Of a stretch of DNA of 64,000 nt, positions 43,991 through 52,575 are shown piece by piece. This DNA is from Prevotella sp. Lineage in GTDB: Bacteria; Bacteroidota; Bacteroidia; Bacteroidales; Bacteroidaceae. A model generated the notes under the pieces. That model saw nothing but the letters and a program-made list of their open reading frames with translations, was not told the origin of the DNA and did not search any database. Made by a program: the position numbers and the translations under genes. Position 1 is the first letter of the stretch. Every line of letters begins with the position of its first letter. Location: assembly GCA_024688365.1 (NCBI GenBank), contig JAILEG010000036.1, positions 25,732-89,731 on the forward strand, read 5' to 3'.

Positions 43991-44072
43991 ATTTACACGT
44001 AAGTAAATATTTCCATACACGTAAATAAATATTTCCATACACGTAAGGAAATTATTTTCTACACGTAGAAAA
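43991..44072. repeat. 22-bp-period array, ACACGTA-centred variant (4 units)
   Basis: ACGT cores at 43997, 44019, 44041 and 44063, exactly 22 bases apart. Flanks are imperfect palindromes (TTTCTA-CACG-TAGAAA, ATTTAC...GTAAAT), and CCATACACGTAA recurs. Same period as the TACTT-type arrays. It occupies the gap before the subtilase gene; the rest (44073-44176) is AT-rich with no gene. Confidence 0.8.
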
Positions 44073-44176
44073 ACTCAGCAAGCAGACATTCTGCACGCAT
44101 AGAATACATTATTACAGATGTATCGGCACACATTTTCAAATGTGAATGTTTACTTGCACAGGTCGGTTTTTTTTCG

Positions 44177-44185
44177 TTTCTTTGC
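44177..44185 (+). promoter_or_regulatory. Possible promoter of the subtilase gene
   Basis: TTTCTTTGC, one mismatch from TAnnTTTG, 67 bases before the ATG at 44252. Confidence 0.4.
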
Positions 44186-44251
44186 AGGATGATTGGCTGA
44201 CCCGATACCTGGCGAGTATCCATCTGCCGATATTGAACAAAGATAAAACGA

Positions 44252-46357
44252 ATGAGACCACCACTATTCCTCTTCCTGCTGGCACTCCTCCCACTCGGGC
44301 TTAATGCCCAGCAGCCCCGTTATGACAAGATGTCGCCTTTCGTCAGACAGGCAATGGCATCCACATCCCTGGCACTACGCCGCATGCCTACACGGCTGCC
44401 CACACAGACGGACAGCCGACTGCTGACGGCTTTCGTACGCATCAATGGTGATGCCGGGGACGTGCTGCGCCAACATGGCTGCAAGGAACTGGCACGAGTG
44501 GGCGATATCAGCATTGCCGCCATACCGCTCAGCCGCCTTGGCGAATTGTCATGCAGCAGACAGGTAAGCAAGATTGAGGCGGGCAAGCGGTGCAGTGTAC
44601 TGATGGATACCACGGTAACGGTCATCAATGCGCAGCCCGTCTATGCTGGGGAGAATCTGCCACAAGCTTACACAGGCAGCGGTGTTGTGATTGGCGTACA
44701 GGACATTGGCTTTGACCTTACCCATCCCAATTTCTACTCTGCTGACATGAGCCGTTACCGCATCAGAGCCATGTGGGACCAGCTGTCACGTGACAGCATT
44801 GGATCGGGGCTTTACGTGGGACGTGACTACGTGGGACAGGATGCCTTGCTGCAGACAGGGCATCCGCTGGACGGACTGACCCAGACGCATGGAACTCACA
44901 CCGCTGGCATCGCCGCAGGAAGCGGGGCCGAGGGCAACGGTGTGGTATCGCCTTACAGGGGCATGGCTTACGATGCCGACCTCGTGCTGGTGGCCAATGC
45001 GACAGGCAATAATGCCGCACTGATTGACTCCGCAGACTACTACAAGTTCACCTATGCCACGGACGCATTGGGATTCAAGTATATCTTCGACTATGCCGAC
45101 CGCCATCAACTGCCCTGCGTCATCAACTTCAGCGAGGGCGGCAATGAGGATCTCCACGGCTATGACCAGCTTTACTATGAGCTGCTCGACAGGCTTACAG
45201 GCCCGGGCCATATCATCGTCTCCTCGGCTGGCAATGATGCCGGCCACATCAATTACATCCACAAGCCTGTGGGACAGGAACGGGCAGGCTCATTCGTCTA
45301 TGGCAATCCCAACAGTGCCAGCTTCACCTGCCGGTCGGCCCGGCCGTTTATATTCCGCACAACAATATATAACGACACTGATACCCCTACGGTGGTCAAC
45401 ATCCCGACAGGTGATGTCTGCGCCGCAACCGACTCACTCCTCACCGATACGCTCGTTGTGGACGGAAAGCAATACACTTGGCAGCTTCTGGCCTATTCTG
45501 ACAGCTACGACCAGCACCAGACGGCTTATGACTTCACGGTCAGCAGCCCTTCAGGGCTGGGCGGCCAGCCTTACATATCACTCCAATTAGTGGGCAGGGA
45601 TGCAGACATCGAACTCTATCGCATGGCAGGCTACCTGCTTCCCCTGCCCAACGTTGACCCCAGCCTCAACGATGGCGACAGCAGCCACAGCATCAACTCG
45701 CCCTCCAGTGCGCCTTGTGTCATATCAGTTGGCGCAACGGGCTATCGCACGGGATTCATCAATTATTTGGGCGAGCGTAAGGTCTATAACAGCGGTGAAC
45801 ATGGCATACGGACTCCTTTCTCGGGTGTCGGCCCAACCCTTGACGGCAGGGTGAAGCCTGACGTGATGGCTCCGGGACAGAATATCATCTCCTCTTACAG
45901 TACATTCTTCATTAATAATCCTGACAATACTGGCGGACCGCAGTCGAGTGCTGTCCGTCACTTCGATTACAACGGACACACCTATGCCTGGACCGCAGAT
46001 GCCGGAACGTCTATGGCGGCTCCTGTCGTGACGGGTGCGATAGCCCTGTGGCTGCAAGCCGACCCCACGCTGACACCAGCCGACTGCATGGATATATTTG
46101 CCAAGACCTGCACCCATTATGACACCTCCCTATCTTACCCCAACAACTTCTACGGATATGGTCAGATTGATGTGGCAGCCGGTCTGCGTGAGGTGCTGCA
46201 CCGGCAGGCGACAGGCATATCCTCCATTGTCAACCACACAGATGCCACTGTCACCGACAACCGCATCTATCGCTTAGACGGACGGTATGCAGGCACCTCA
46301 ACCGACCGTCTGCCCAAGGGCATCTACATCAGAAACGGCAGGAAATTTGTGAAATAG
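44252..46357 (+). CDS. Secreted S8 family subtilisin-like protease, T9SS-type C-terminus
   Basis: 701 residues. Signal peptide (to about NAQ20), a propeptide-like region, then the catalytic triad Asp151 (VQDIGFDLTHP), His213 (THGTHTAGIAAG) and Ser about 587 (GTSMAAPVVTG), with the oxyanion Asn in SSAGNDAG. A beta-rich insert lies between His and Ser. The last 35 residues (NRIYRLDGRYAGTSTDRLPKGIYIRNGRKFVK) have the form of a type A C-terminal sorting domain, so it is probably exported by the type IX system and cell-surface attached or released. Terminator at 46380. Confidence 0.9.
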   Translation: MRPPLFLFLLALLPLGLNAQQPRYDKMSPFVRQAMASTSLALRRMPTRLPTQTDSRLLTAFVRINGDAGDVLRQHGCKELARVGDISIAAIPLSRLGELSCSRQVSKIEAGKRCSVLMDTTVTVINAQPVYAGENLPQAYTGSGVVIGVQDIGFDLTHPNFYSADMSRYRIRAMWDQLSRDSIGSGLYVGRDYVGQDALLQTGHPLDGLTQTHGTHTAGIAAGSGAEGNGVVSPYRGMAYDADLVLVANATGNNAALIDSADYYKFTYATDALGFKYIFDYADRHQLPCVINFSEGGNEDLHGYDQLYYELLDRLTGPGHIIVSSAGNDAGHINYIHKPVGQERAGSFVYGNPNSASFTCRSARPFIFRTTIYNDTDTPTVVNIPTGDVCAATDSLLTDTLVVDGKQYTWQLLAYSDSYDQHQTAYDFTVSSPSGLGGQPYISLQLVGRDADIELYRMAGYLLPLPNVDPSLNDGDSSHSINSPSSAPCVISVGATGYRTGFINYLGERKVYNSGEHGIRTPFSGVGPTLDGRVKPDVMAPGQNIISSYSTFFINNPDNTGGPQSSAVRHFDYNGHTYAWTADAGTSMAAPVVTGAIALWLQADPTLTPADCMDIFAKTCTHYDTSLSYPNNFYGYGQIDVAAGLREVLHRQATGISSIVNHTDATVTDNRIYRLDGRYAGTSTDRLPKGIYIRNGRKFVK

Positions 46358-46379
46358 CCCCCACCACCTCACCTCACAA

Positions 46380-46426
46380 AAGAATCCCCTGCCCGTCCTC
46401 TTGTATAGGACAGACAGGGGATTCTT
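46380..46426. terminator. Bidirectional terminator
   Basis: AAGAATCCCCTG (46380-46391) pairs with CAGGGGATTCTT (46415-46426), between the convergent subtilase and ATPase/nuclease genes. Confidence 0.85.
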
Positions 46427-46459
46427 GGCTGCAAAGACAAAAGCCCACACCGCGCTTTG

Positions 46460-48001
46460 TCATTCAATCTTCCAGCCCTCTATGCACCGCTTCTCCAATG
46501 AAAAGTTCACACCTACCTTATAGAGCCTGCGGCTGTCCATGACGAATGGCTGCGCATAGCCTTTCTCATTGATTTGCTGCAAGGCGGCATCAGCAGAGCC
46601 ATTGAGCTTGAACTCCACGATATAGACATAATCATTCGTCTCGATCGTCAGGTCCATATGCCCGTTGCTCGTCGTGCGCTCCACCTTCGTATAGAAGCCC
46701 ATCATCTTCGAGACAAGATAAAAAGCGTTCTGGAAGTAAAGCTCCGAGTTGCCTACAATCTTGTAATCAGTGTCGGCAAAGAGAGTAGCCATGCGCCGCA
46801 TGAAATCCTCCGGACGGCCCGAGCGCAGGTCACGGACGAAGTTGGCTATGGCAAACACCGTCTCCGACTCGCGCACACGCGTGTAGAAGGGCATAAGATA
46901 GGTGAAGAAGCCCTCCTCCACTTCCTTGTTGGGAAAACCGAGACGGTAGATGCGGAACTCGGGGTCATAGTCCTTGATGGTCAGGTACCCGCTCTGGTAG
47001 ATGACAGGGATGGGATTGTTGGAAAGAGAGTCGATGCTGTTCAGGAAGTCACCCGTCACCTGCTCCTCCGTCAGGTCAGGCAACTCGTAGTTGTCCGCCT
47101 TGAGCAGCTCTACGAGATACGAGGGAGTGCCCGTCTCAAACCAGTAGCTGCCGAATTGCAGCCGCTTGAAGGTATTGAGCAGACTGAAGGGATTGTAGAT
47201 GCCGATACCGTTCTCAACGAAATGATAACCGTCATAACGCTCCTTCAGCTTGGCAAGCGTCTCCTCAACGGTCAGCTGGCTCTTCTGGGCAAGGGCAGCT
47301 ATGGGCTCGGCAAAACAGCTCTTCAGCTCCGCCTCAGTAATACCGCAGAGCGACTGGTACTCCTCATCCATCGACAGGTCCTGAAGGTTGTTCAGGTCAC
47401 TGAACACGCTCACCTTCCCGAACTTCGTCACACCAGTTAGGAGAGCAAAGCGGATATAGCGGTCCTGAGTCTTCAAGGCACCATAGAAAGACTTCAGAGT
47501 GGAACGGTAGGCAGCCTGCAAAGACCCATTACCGATGGCCTGCAAGAGTGGTTTGTCATATTCATCCACAAGTATCACCACCTGCCTGCCTGTCTTTTTA
47601 CAGGCACGCTCAATGACACCGGAAAAGCGGAGAGACAGGGTGGTCTCCTCGGTATAGCGGCCATAGAGTTCCTCCCATTTCGACACGTTCAGATTGAGAA
47701 TCTCGTCCAGGCTTGCGGGAGTGTCATACTTTTGAGTATTCAAATCAAGATGCAGGACAGGATAGCTCGTCCAGTCCCCCTCCACCTTCTCCATCGCCAA
47801 ACCAGAAAACAGCTCTTTCCTCCCTGAGAAATAAGCCTCAAGGGTGGAGATGAGCAGGCTCTTGCCGAAGCGGCGCGGACGGCTGAGGAAGTAATACTTC
47901 CCCTCCTTTACCAAACGGTAAATCAAGTAGGTCTTGTCAACATACAGGAATTCCCCCCGCCGTATATCTTCAAAACTCTGCAAGCCAATAGGATATTTCA
48001 T
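46460..48001 (-). CDS. AAA-ATPase with C-terminal PD-(D/E)XK nuclease-like domain
   Basis: 513 residues. N-terminal YPIGLQSFEDIRRGEFLYVDKT and Walker A RPRRFGKS (41-48), Walker B VVILVDEYDKPLL, then the C-terminal domain NGHMDLTIETNDYVYIVEFKLNGSADAALQQI with an Asp...Glu-x-Lys nuclease-like site. This is the large family (AAA-ATPase-like plus PDDEXK) present in many copies in Bacteroidota; its role is unknown and it may be mobile or defence-related. A shredded paralogue with the same leader is at 15801-16134. Confidence 0.88.
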   Translation of the reverse strand: MKYPIGLQSFEDIRRGEFLYVDKTYLIYRLVKEGKYYFLSRPRRFGKSLLISTLEAYFSGRKELFSGLAMEKVEGDWTSYPVLHLDLNTQKYDTPASLDEILNLNVSKWEELYGRYTEETTLSLRFSGVIERACKKTGRQVVILVDEYDKPLLQAIGNGSLQAAYRSTLKSFYGALKTQDRYIRFALLTGVTKFGKVSVFSDLNNLQDLSMDEEYQSLCGITEAELKSCFAEPIAALAQKSQLTVEETLAKLKERYDGYHFVENGIGIYNPFSLLNTFKRLQFGSYWFETGTPSYLVELLKADNYELPDLTEEQVTGDFLNSIDSLSNNPIPVIYQSGYLTIKDYDPEFRIYRLGFPNKEVEEGFFTYLMPFYTRVRESETVFAIANFVRDLRSGRPEDFMRRMATLFADTDYKIVGNSELYFQNAFYLVSKMMGFYTKVERTTSNGHMDLTIETNDYVYIVEFKLNGSADAALQQINEKGYAQPFVMDSRRLYKVGVNFSLEKRCIEGWKIE

Positions 48002-48032
48002 ACCTTTTCCCTTTCTTTGATGGATGTTGCCA

Positions 48033-48040
48033 CAAAGATA
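48033..48040 (-). promoter_or_regulatory. Promoter -7 box of the ATPase/nuclease gene
   Basis: TATCTTTG on the minus strand, 32 bases before the start codon. Leader shared with the pseudogene copy. Confidence 0.7.
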
Positions 48041-48139
48041 CGGATAATATTTGAAAAAGGGAAAAGGACGAGGCGAAAAAGCCTGCTTCTATACCGAGGC
48101 AAGATGTCCTGAAGATAAGACAGGAAAAGCTGGTCAGCA

Positions 48140-49513
48140 TCACGGACAAGCCGCATGGCCGACTATGCTCTCCGCCATATCAACCGCCTGCTTGATGCGG
48201 TCGCCCATGCCGATGCCATCCTTCAGATTGCCGATAATGTGCAATCCAGGATGCGTCTGCTCGACTTCACGGATGGTCAGGATGCGCTTGTCAGTCCCCT
48301 CCATATACTGTGGAATGGCATGGCGGTGCCGATAGATGCGTATAACATCGGCTTTCGTCCCTTCAGGATAGCCCAACATGCTATGAAGAGACGTGTTGAC
48401 CAGCTCAGTCAGCTCCGCATCAGTACGGTCAAGATACTCCGGGTGACGCGCACCACCAATGAAATAGGCATAAGTGACACCCCCTTCAGGCGCACGATTG
48501 GCAAAACAGGCTGAGGGCATCAGTATGCCCAGCACCTCCTGCCGCTCACAGGAGGGAACCAGTCCGCCAAAAGCATCCCAACGGACACAGCCCGTATGTC
48601 TCACGCCCACTCCTATCTCTATGACAGGCGCATAATAAAGATTGCTCAATTCTGCCAGCTGCGATGCAGGCAGGAAGCCCAGCAAGTCTGGCAGAGCGTA
48701 TGCCGGACAGGTGGTGATGACATGGTCTGCCACAATGGTGTCACCTCCCCAGGAGAGCCGCCACCTGCGTCCGCATGGCTCCACACGCAGGCTGGCACAG
48801 CCTGTGGTGATACGATTCTTACCTATGGCAGCACCCAAGGCATCAACAAGATTGCGGAAACCGCCACGGGTGGAGAACACCTCCTTCGTGGCACGGCGGT
48901 CACGGGCTGTCTTCGGCTGCCTGGCAAGGGCAAAAGTTCCACGGATAAAACTGCCGTAGTTCTGCTCCAGGTTGTACAGTTTGGGCAGAGCCAGACGTGT
49001 GGGCAGCCTGTAAGGGTCGCCTGCGTAGACACCAGAGAGGAAAGGGTCAACCGCATAATCCACAAACGACTTGCCCAGCCGACGCTCAGCCAGCGAGCCT
49101 ACACTCTCATCTGGGTCAGTCCCCCGCTTCCGCCACGGCTCACCCAGGATGCGGAACTTATCCTTCAGCGTGAAGAGCGGTGTCATCACCGCACTGACCA
49201 GCCCCGATGGCAAGGCACGGAAACGTCCGTCCTTCCAGATAAGGCGGCATTTGGCGGATGCCTGTGCCACCTCCAGCTTGCAGCCGGAACCTAACTCCTC
49301 AAACAGCTCCGCTACCTCCGGATGCTTTATGGTTCCAGTGCTGGGGCCCTGTTCCATGATGAATCCTTCCACCTCATCCGTCTGCATGAGCCCACCAATG
49401 CGGTCAGCAGCTTCCAGCACCTCCACATCCTCTCCTTTCCTGCACAAGTGGAAAGCACAGGTAAGCCCTGTGAGACCTGCTCCTATGACAACTGTCTTCC
49501 TTTGTCTTTCCAT
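48140..49513 (-). CDS. hemG: Protoporphyrinogen oxidase (HemY/HemG-type flavoprotein)
   Basis: 457 residues. The N-terminal dinucleotide motif VVIGAGLTGLTCAFHLCRKGEDVEVLEA binds FAD, followed by GGLMQTDEVEGFIMEQGPST, the family substrate-site opening, and FLSGVYAGDPYRLPTRLALPKL. The C-terminus LHIIGNLKDGIGMGDRIKQAVDMAES completes the FAD fold. The family oxidises protoporphyrinogen IX (or coproporphyrinogen III) with oxygen or another acceptor at the membrane. It begins five bases after hemN and shares that promoter. Confidence 0.9.
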   Translation of the reverse strand: MERQRKTVVIGAGLTGLTCAFHLCRKGEDVEVLEAADRIGGLMQTDEVEGFIMEQGPSTGTIKHPEVAELFEELGSGCKLEVAQASAKCRLIWKDGRFRALPSGLVSAVMTPLFTLKDKFRILGEPWRKRGTDPDESVGSLAERRLGKSFVDYAVDPFLSGVYAGDPYRLPTRLALPKLYNLEQNYGSFIRGTFALARQPKTARDRRATKEVFSTRGGFRNLVDALGAAIGKNRITTGCASLRVEPCGRRWRLSWGGDTIVADHVITTCPAYALPDLLGFLPASQLAELSNLYYAPVIEIGVGVRHTGCVRWDAFGGLVPSCERQEVLGILMPSACFANRAPEGGVTYAYFIGGARHPEYLDRTDAELTELVNTSLHSMLGYPEGTKADVIRIYRHRHAIPQYMEGTDKRILTIREVEQTHPGLHIIGNLKDGIGMGDRIKQAVDMAESIVGHAACP

Positions 49514-49518
49514 GATAA

Positions 49519-50883
49519 TTATATAGGTTTTGAGAATTTCTTGTCCGTGTCCACCATCATCGGGTCAAGTGCGGCGGCAACATTGCGCACGAACGGGTTG
49601 CCCTCGCCGGTCATCTCCAGTGCGTCAGCCGAGAGGTGGAGAATACCGTCAGCCTCCATCTCCCGCAGCCGTGGCTCATCATAGTTGACGGCAGCCTTCA
49701 CGTCAGCCACCGTCAGAGAAAGCGTGGCGGCAAGCTGTGCCCAGTCAATGTGGTAATTGCACATAAGGGTCTCTATCACTTCCCGCACAATCCGCTCCCT
49801 GCCGGTAAGCCGATAGCCTTTCCTCACCGCCAGCCGTCCCGAGGACACATCGGCAGTGTACTCTGGTATCGACTTGGTATTCTGCGCATAGGCAGAATCC
49901 AGCTGGCTGATGCCCGTCACGCCAAGGGCATATACCTGCCCTGTCGTGCGGCGTGTGCAATAACCTTGGAAGTTGCGGTGCAGCTGACGACTGCGCAAAG
50001 CCTCAGCCAGCTCGTCGTCAGGAAGGACGAAGTGGTCAAGCCCGATGCTCTGATAACCAGCCGCATGTAGCACCTCCCTTGCGTTCCGGAACATCAAAGC
50101 CTTCTCCTCAGCATCCGGCAAGCCAGCCTTCTCCAGTATCAGCTGCCGCTTGAATATCCACGGACAATGCCCATAGCTGAACGTGGTGACGCGGTCAGGA
50201 TGCAGTGCGGCTGCCCGCTCAATGGTCTGGCGGAAACCTGAGGCTGTCTGAAGGGGCAACCCGAAGAGGAAATCCATATTGATACTGACACCTGCAGCCC
50301 GAAGGATACTGACAATCTCATCCATTGGCAGTTCAGCCGGAGTGCGGTTGACCACACGCAGGACCTCCTCATTGAAATCCTGCACCCCTATGCTGAACCT
50401 GTTGAAACGTGCGCTGACCAGTCCCTGCCAATCGGCCTCGGTAAGGTAACCCGGATGGCACTCTATGGCAATCTCGGGATTGTCGATGGCAGGGAAGAGT
50501 GACAGGAGATGCCCATTCAGCTCTTTCAGCACGCTGACAGGCATCGCCGTAGGGCTGCCACCACCATAATGAATCTGCGAGATGCTGCGGCTGCGGTCCA
50601 GGTGTCCGGCGAGAATGTCAATCTCCTGATGCAGTGCCTCCACATACCCGGCTATCTCCTCATCCTTCTGCATCGGATAAGAATTGCAGCCGCAGTAATG
50701 ACAGAGCCTGCGGCAGAACGGCATGTGGAGATAAAAGGAGAGGTTGTTGTCACGTGCGCCATTGCTGCGCTCCACCTCGCCAAGCAATTCCTCCTGCGTG
50801 AAAGGGCGGAAGAAATTGGCGGGCGGGTAGCTCGTGTAGCGTGGCACGGAGACATTATACTTATCTATCAGTTCTTGTTTCAT
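49519..50883 (-). CDS. hemN: Oxygen-independent coproporphyrinogen III oxidase
   Basis: 454 residues from the ATG at 50883. The frame is open to 50922 but that would lie upstream of the promoter box at 50905-50912. Radical SAM motif CRRLCHYCGC (Cys57, Cys61, Cys64) after the HemN opening YNVSVPRYTSYPPANFF. HYGGGSPTAMP and the DFLFGLPLQT block follow, and LQLHRNFQGYCTRRT is the HemN-type segment. It converts coproporphyrinogen III to protoporphyrinogen IX without oxygen. Operon with hemG. Upstream lies the 20-base element shared with hemE. Confidence 0.95.
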   Translation of the reverse strand: MKQELIDKYNVSVPRYTSYPPANFFRPFTQEELLGEVERSNGARDNNLSFYLHMPFCRRLCHYCGCNSYPMQKDEEIAGYVEALHQEIDILAGHLDRSRSISQIHYGGGSPTAMPVSVLKELNGHLLSLFPAIDNPEIAIECHPGYLTEADWQGLVSARFNRFSIGVQDFNEEVLRVVNRTPAELPMDEIVSILRAAGVSINMDFLFGLPLQTASGFRQTIERAAALHPDRVTTFSYGHCPWIFKRQLILEKAGLPDAEEKALMFRNAREVLHAAGYQSIGLDHFVLPDDELAEALRSRQLHRNFQGYCTRRTTGQVYALGVTGISQLDSAYAQNTKSIPEYTADVSSGRLAVRKGYRLTGRERIVREVIETLMCNYHIDWAQLAATLSLTVADVKAAVNYDEPRLREMEADGILHLSADALEMTGEGNPFVRNVAAALDPMMVDTDKKFSKPI

Positions 50884-50904
50884 CGTACGAAATAAAATAT
50901 CTGA

Positions 50905-50912
50905 CAAAGGTA
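50905..50912 (-). promoter_or_regulatory. Promoter -7 box of hemN-hemG
   Basis: TACCTTTG on the minus strand, 21 bases before the ATG at 50883. Confidence 0.8.
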
Positions 50913-50931
50913 CACAGTTCATCGCGCACAG

Positions 50932-50951
50932 ACAATCCTCATTTATAAGGA
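50932..50951 (-). promoter_or_regulatory. Third copy of the hem operator candidate
   Basis: TCCTTATAAATGAGGATTGT on the minus strand, identical to both arms at 29978-30043. It ends 19 bases before the TA of the hemN -7 box, the same distance as at hemE and the TonB receptor. Confidence 0.8.
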
Positions 50952-50958
50952 AAACAGC

Positions 50959-51516
50959 CTACTCCTCAAGTTTCCTGATGACCCGGCACGGATTGCCTGC
51001 CGCAAGCACACCATCGGGAATATCATGCGTGACGACCGATCCTGCGCCAATAGTGACGTTGTTGCCTATCGTCACACCGGGCACAACCACCACGTTGCCG
51101 CCTATCCAGACGTTGTTGCCTACATGGATGGGCAGGGCATACTCAATCTTGGCATTGCGCTGCTCAACGTTGAGCGGATGGCCGGCGGTGTAGAAGGCAC
51201 AGTTGGGGGCAACGAACACGTTGTCACCGAAAGTCACTTTTGCCTCATCGAGTATCACGCAGTTGGTGTTGGCAAAGAAATTCTCACCCACCTCTATATT
51301 GTAACCATAATCACAGAAGAACGGAGCCACGATAAACAGCCCGTCGCCAGCCTTGCCAAAGAGCTTACGCAGTCGTTCCATGCGTTCGCCACGGCGCGAG
51401 GGGGGCAGCTGGTTGATCTCGAAACACTCATTCTCACAGTGGTACAGGTCTTCAAGTACCTCGGGGGCATTGGCCTGGTAGAGCATGCCCCGTTGTTGTT
51501 TCTCTTTCTCCGTCAT
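50959..51516 (-). CDS. maa: Maltose/galactoside-type O-acetyltransferase (left-handed beta-helix)
   Basis: 185 residues. N-terminal cap EKEKQQRGMLYQANAPEVLEDL typical of Maa/LacA, then hexapeptide repeats with GHPLNVEQRN (catalytic His), VWIGGNVVVVPGVTIGNNVTIGAGSVVTHDIP and the closing AGNPCRVIRKL. It transfers acetyl from acetyl-CoA to a sugar hydroxyl; the natural acceptor is unknown. Single gene with a promoter at 51543. Its end is 8 bases from the hemN operator element. Confidence 0.88.
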   Translation of the reverse strand: MTEKEKQQRGMLYQANAPEVLEDLYHCENECFEINQLPPSRRGERMERLRKLFGKAGDGLFIVAPFFCDYGYNIEVGENFFANTNCVILDEAKVTFGDNVFVAPNCAFYTAGHPLNVEQRNAKIEYALPIHVGNNVWIGGNVVVVPGVTIGNNVTIGAGSVVTHDIPDGVLAAGNPCRVIRKLEE

Positions 51517-51542
51517 ATTCGTTCCTTTATGTTTTATCGAGA

Positions 51543-51550
51543 CAAAGGTA
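51543..51550 (-). promoter_or_regulatory. Promoter -7 box of maa
   Basis: TACCTTTG on the minus strand, 27 bases before the start codon. Confidence 0.72.
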
Positions 51551-51612
51551 CAGGATTATTTTTTAGAAAAAGATTTTTTCCACCAAGAGAAAACAGATTT
51601 TAAGGAAGAAAA

Positions 51613-51628
51613 GCATGGGAAACCATGC
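51613..51628. promoter_or_regulatory. Palindrome upstream of the mgtC-like promoter
   Basis: GCATGG-GAAA-CCATGC, ending 9 bases before the -7 box of the MgtC-like gene, so it overlaps the -33 region. Possible operator. Confidence 0.45.
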
Positions 51629-51637
51629 GGAATTTTG

Positions 51638-51646
51638 TATTTTTGC
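51638..51646 (+). promoter_or_regulatory. Promoter -7 box of the MgtC-like gene
   Basis: TATTTTTGC, 37 bases before the ATG at 51683. Confidence 0.75.
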
Positions 51647-51682
51647 GAACACATCGCTCATATAAAGGAAAGGAAAAAGCAC

Positions 51683-52357
51683 ATGAACGCAATAACCTAC
51701 GAATTCATACTGCGACTCTTCATCGCCGCCATGCTGGGCGGCATCATCGGCCTGGAGCGCGAATACCGCGCCAAGGAGGCGGGCTTCCGCACCCACTTCC
51801 TCGTGGCCCTGGGCAGTGCCCTCTTCATGGTTCTGTCACAATACGGCTTCGGAACTGTACTCAGCCAGATTGCCCATGCCTCATACGATCCCAGCCGCAT
51901 TGCCTCACAGGTGGTGACGGGCATAGGATTCATCGGAGCCGGGACTATCATCTTCCAGAAGCACGTGGTGCGCGGACTGACCACGGCTGCCGGCCTGTGG
52001 GTCACCTCCGCCATCGGCATGACCGCCGGAGCTGGCATGTACGTCCTCTCCATCGCCACCACCATCCTCGTGCTGCTGTGCCTGGAGGCCCTCAACTTCA
52101 TCCTCCACCGCTTCGGCGCACGCACCATCACCGTCACCTTCAACACGGACAGGCAGGAGAACATACAGACGATACTGCAACGCATGAGGGAGAAGGAGGT
52201 GAGCATAGAGTCATACGGGATGCAGCGCAGGGAGACCTCAAAAGGCTGCTGCTATGTCGTCACGATGGAAATGAAGATAAAACGGGACCGCTATCAGAAC
52301 CAGATTCTTGACTTCATGGCAGAGTTCAAGGACGTGACTGTGGAAGAGATTGAATAA
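51683..52357 (+). CDS. MgtC/SapB family membrane protein
   Basis: 224 residues from the ATG at 51683. Four or five membrane segments hold the family signature: LGGIIGLEREYRAKEAGFRTHFLVALGSALFMVLS, then GIGFIGAGTII and VRGLTTAAGLWVTSAIGMTAGAGMY. A C-terminal cytoplasmic ACT-like domain (about 145-224) follows. The family is linked to magnesium limitation, acid and intracellular survival; some members inhibit ATP synthase. The open frame extends upstream through the promoter and was trimmed. Confidence 0.9.
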   Translation: MNAITYEFILRLFIAAMLGGIIGLEREYRAKEAGFRTHFLVALGSALFMVLSQYGFGTVLSQIAHASYDPSRIASQVVTGIGFIGAGTIIFQKHVVRGLTTAAGLWVTSAIGMTAGAGMYVLSIATTILVLLCLEALNFILHRFGARTITVTFNTDRQENIQTILQRMREKEVSIESYGMQRRETSKGCCYVVTMEMKIKRDRYQNQILDFMAEFKDVTVEEIE

Positions 52358-52489
52358 GGAACTGATGTCATGGAAGCATCTCCAGGACGCTCCGGAGCAA
52401 CTGAAGATAAGGCTTTTACCAGTAGCCTCCGCCTGCTTGCCAACTGAAGAATGACTTCCCGCAGAGTACTCGGTACCCAACCGCGCCAG

Positions 52490-52549
52490 TACTTCACGTG
52501 AAGTAGTCCGATACTTCAGCTGCAATACTCCGGTACTTCACGTGAAGTA
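52490..52549. repeat. Array of 16-bp palindromes, 22-bp period (3 units)
   Basis: TACTTCACGTGAAGTA, a perfect palindrome, at 52490-52505 and again at 52534-52549, with TACTTCAGCTGCAATA at 52512-52527 between them. Starts are 22 bases apart. Lies between the ends of two convergent genes. Confidence 0.85.
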
Positions 52550-52575
52550 TCGCGCAGCTGGTCGCCCTGCCCATA

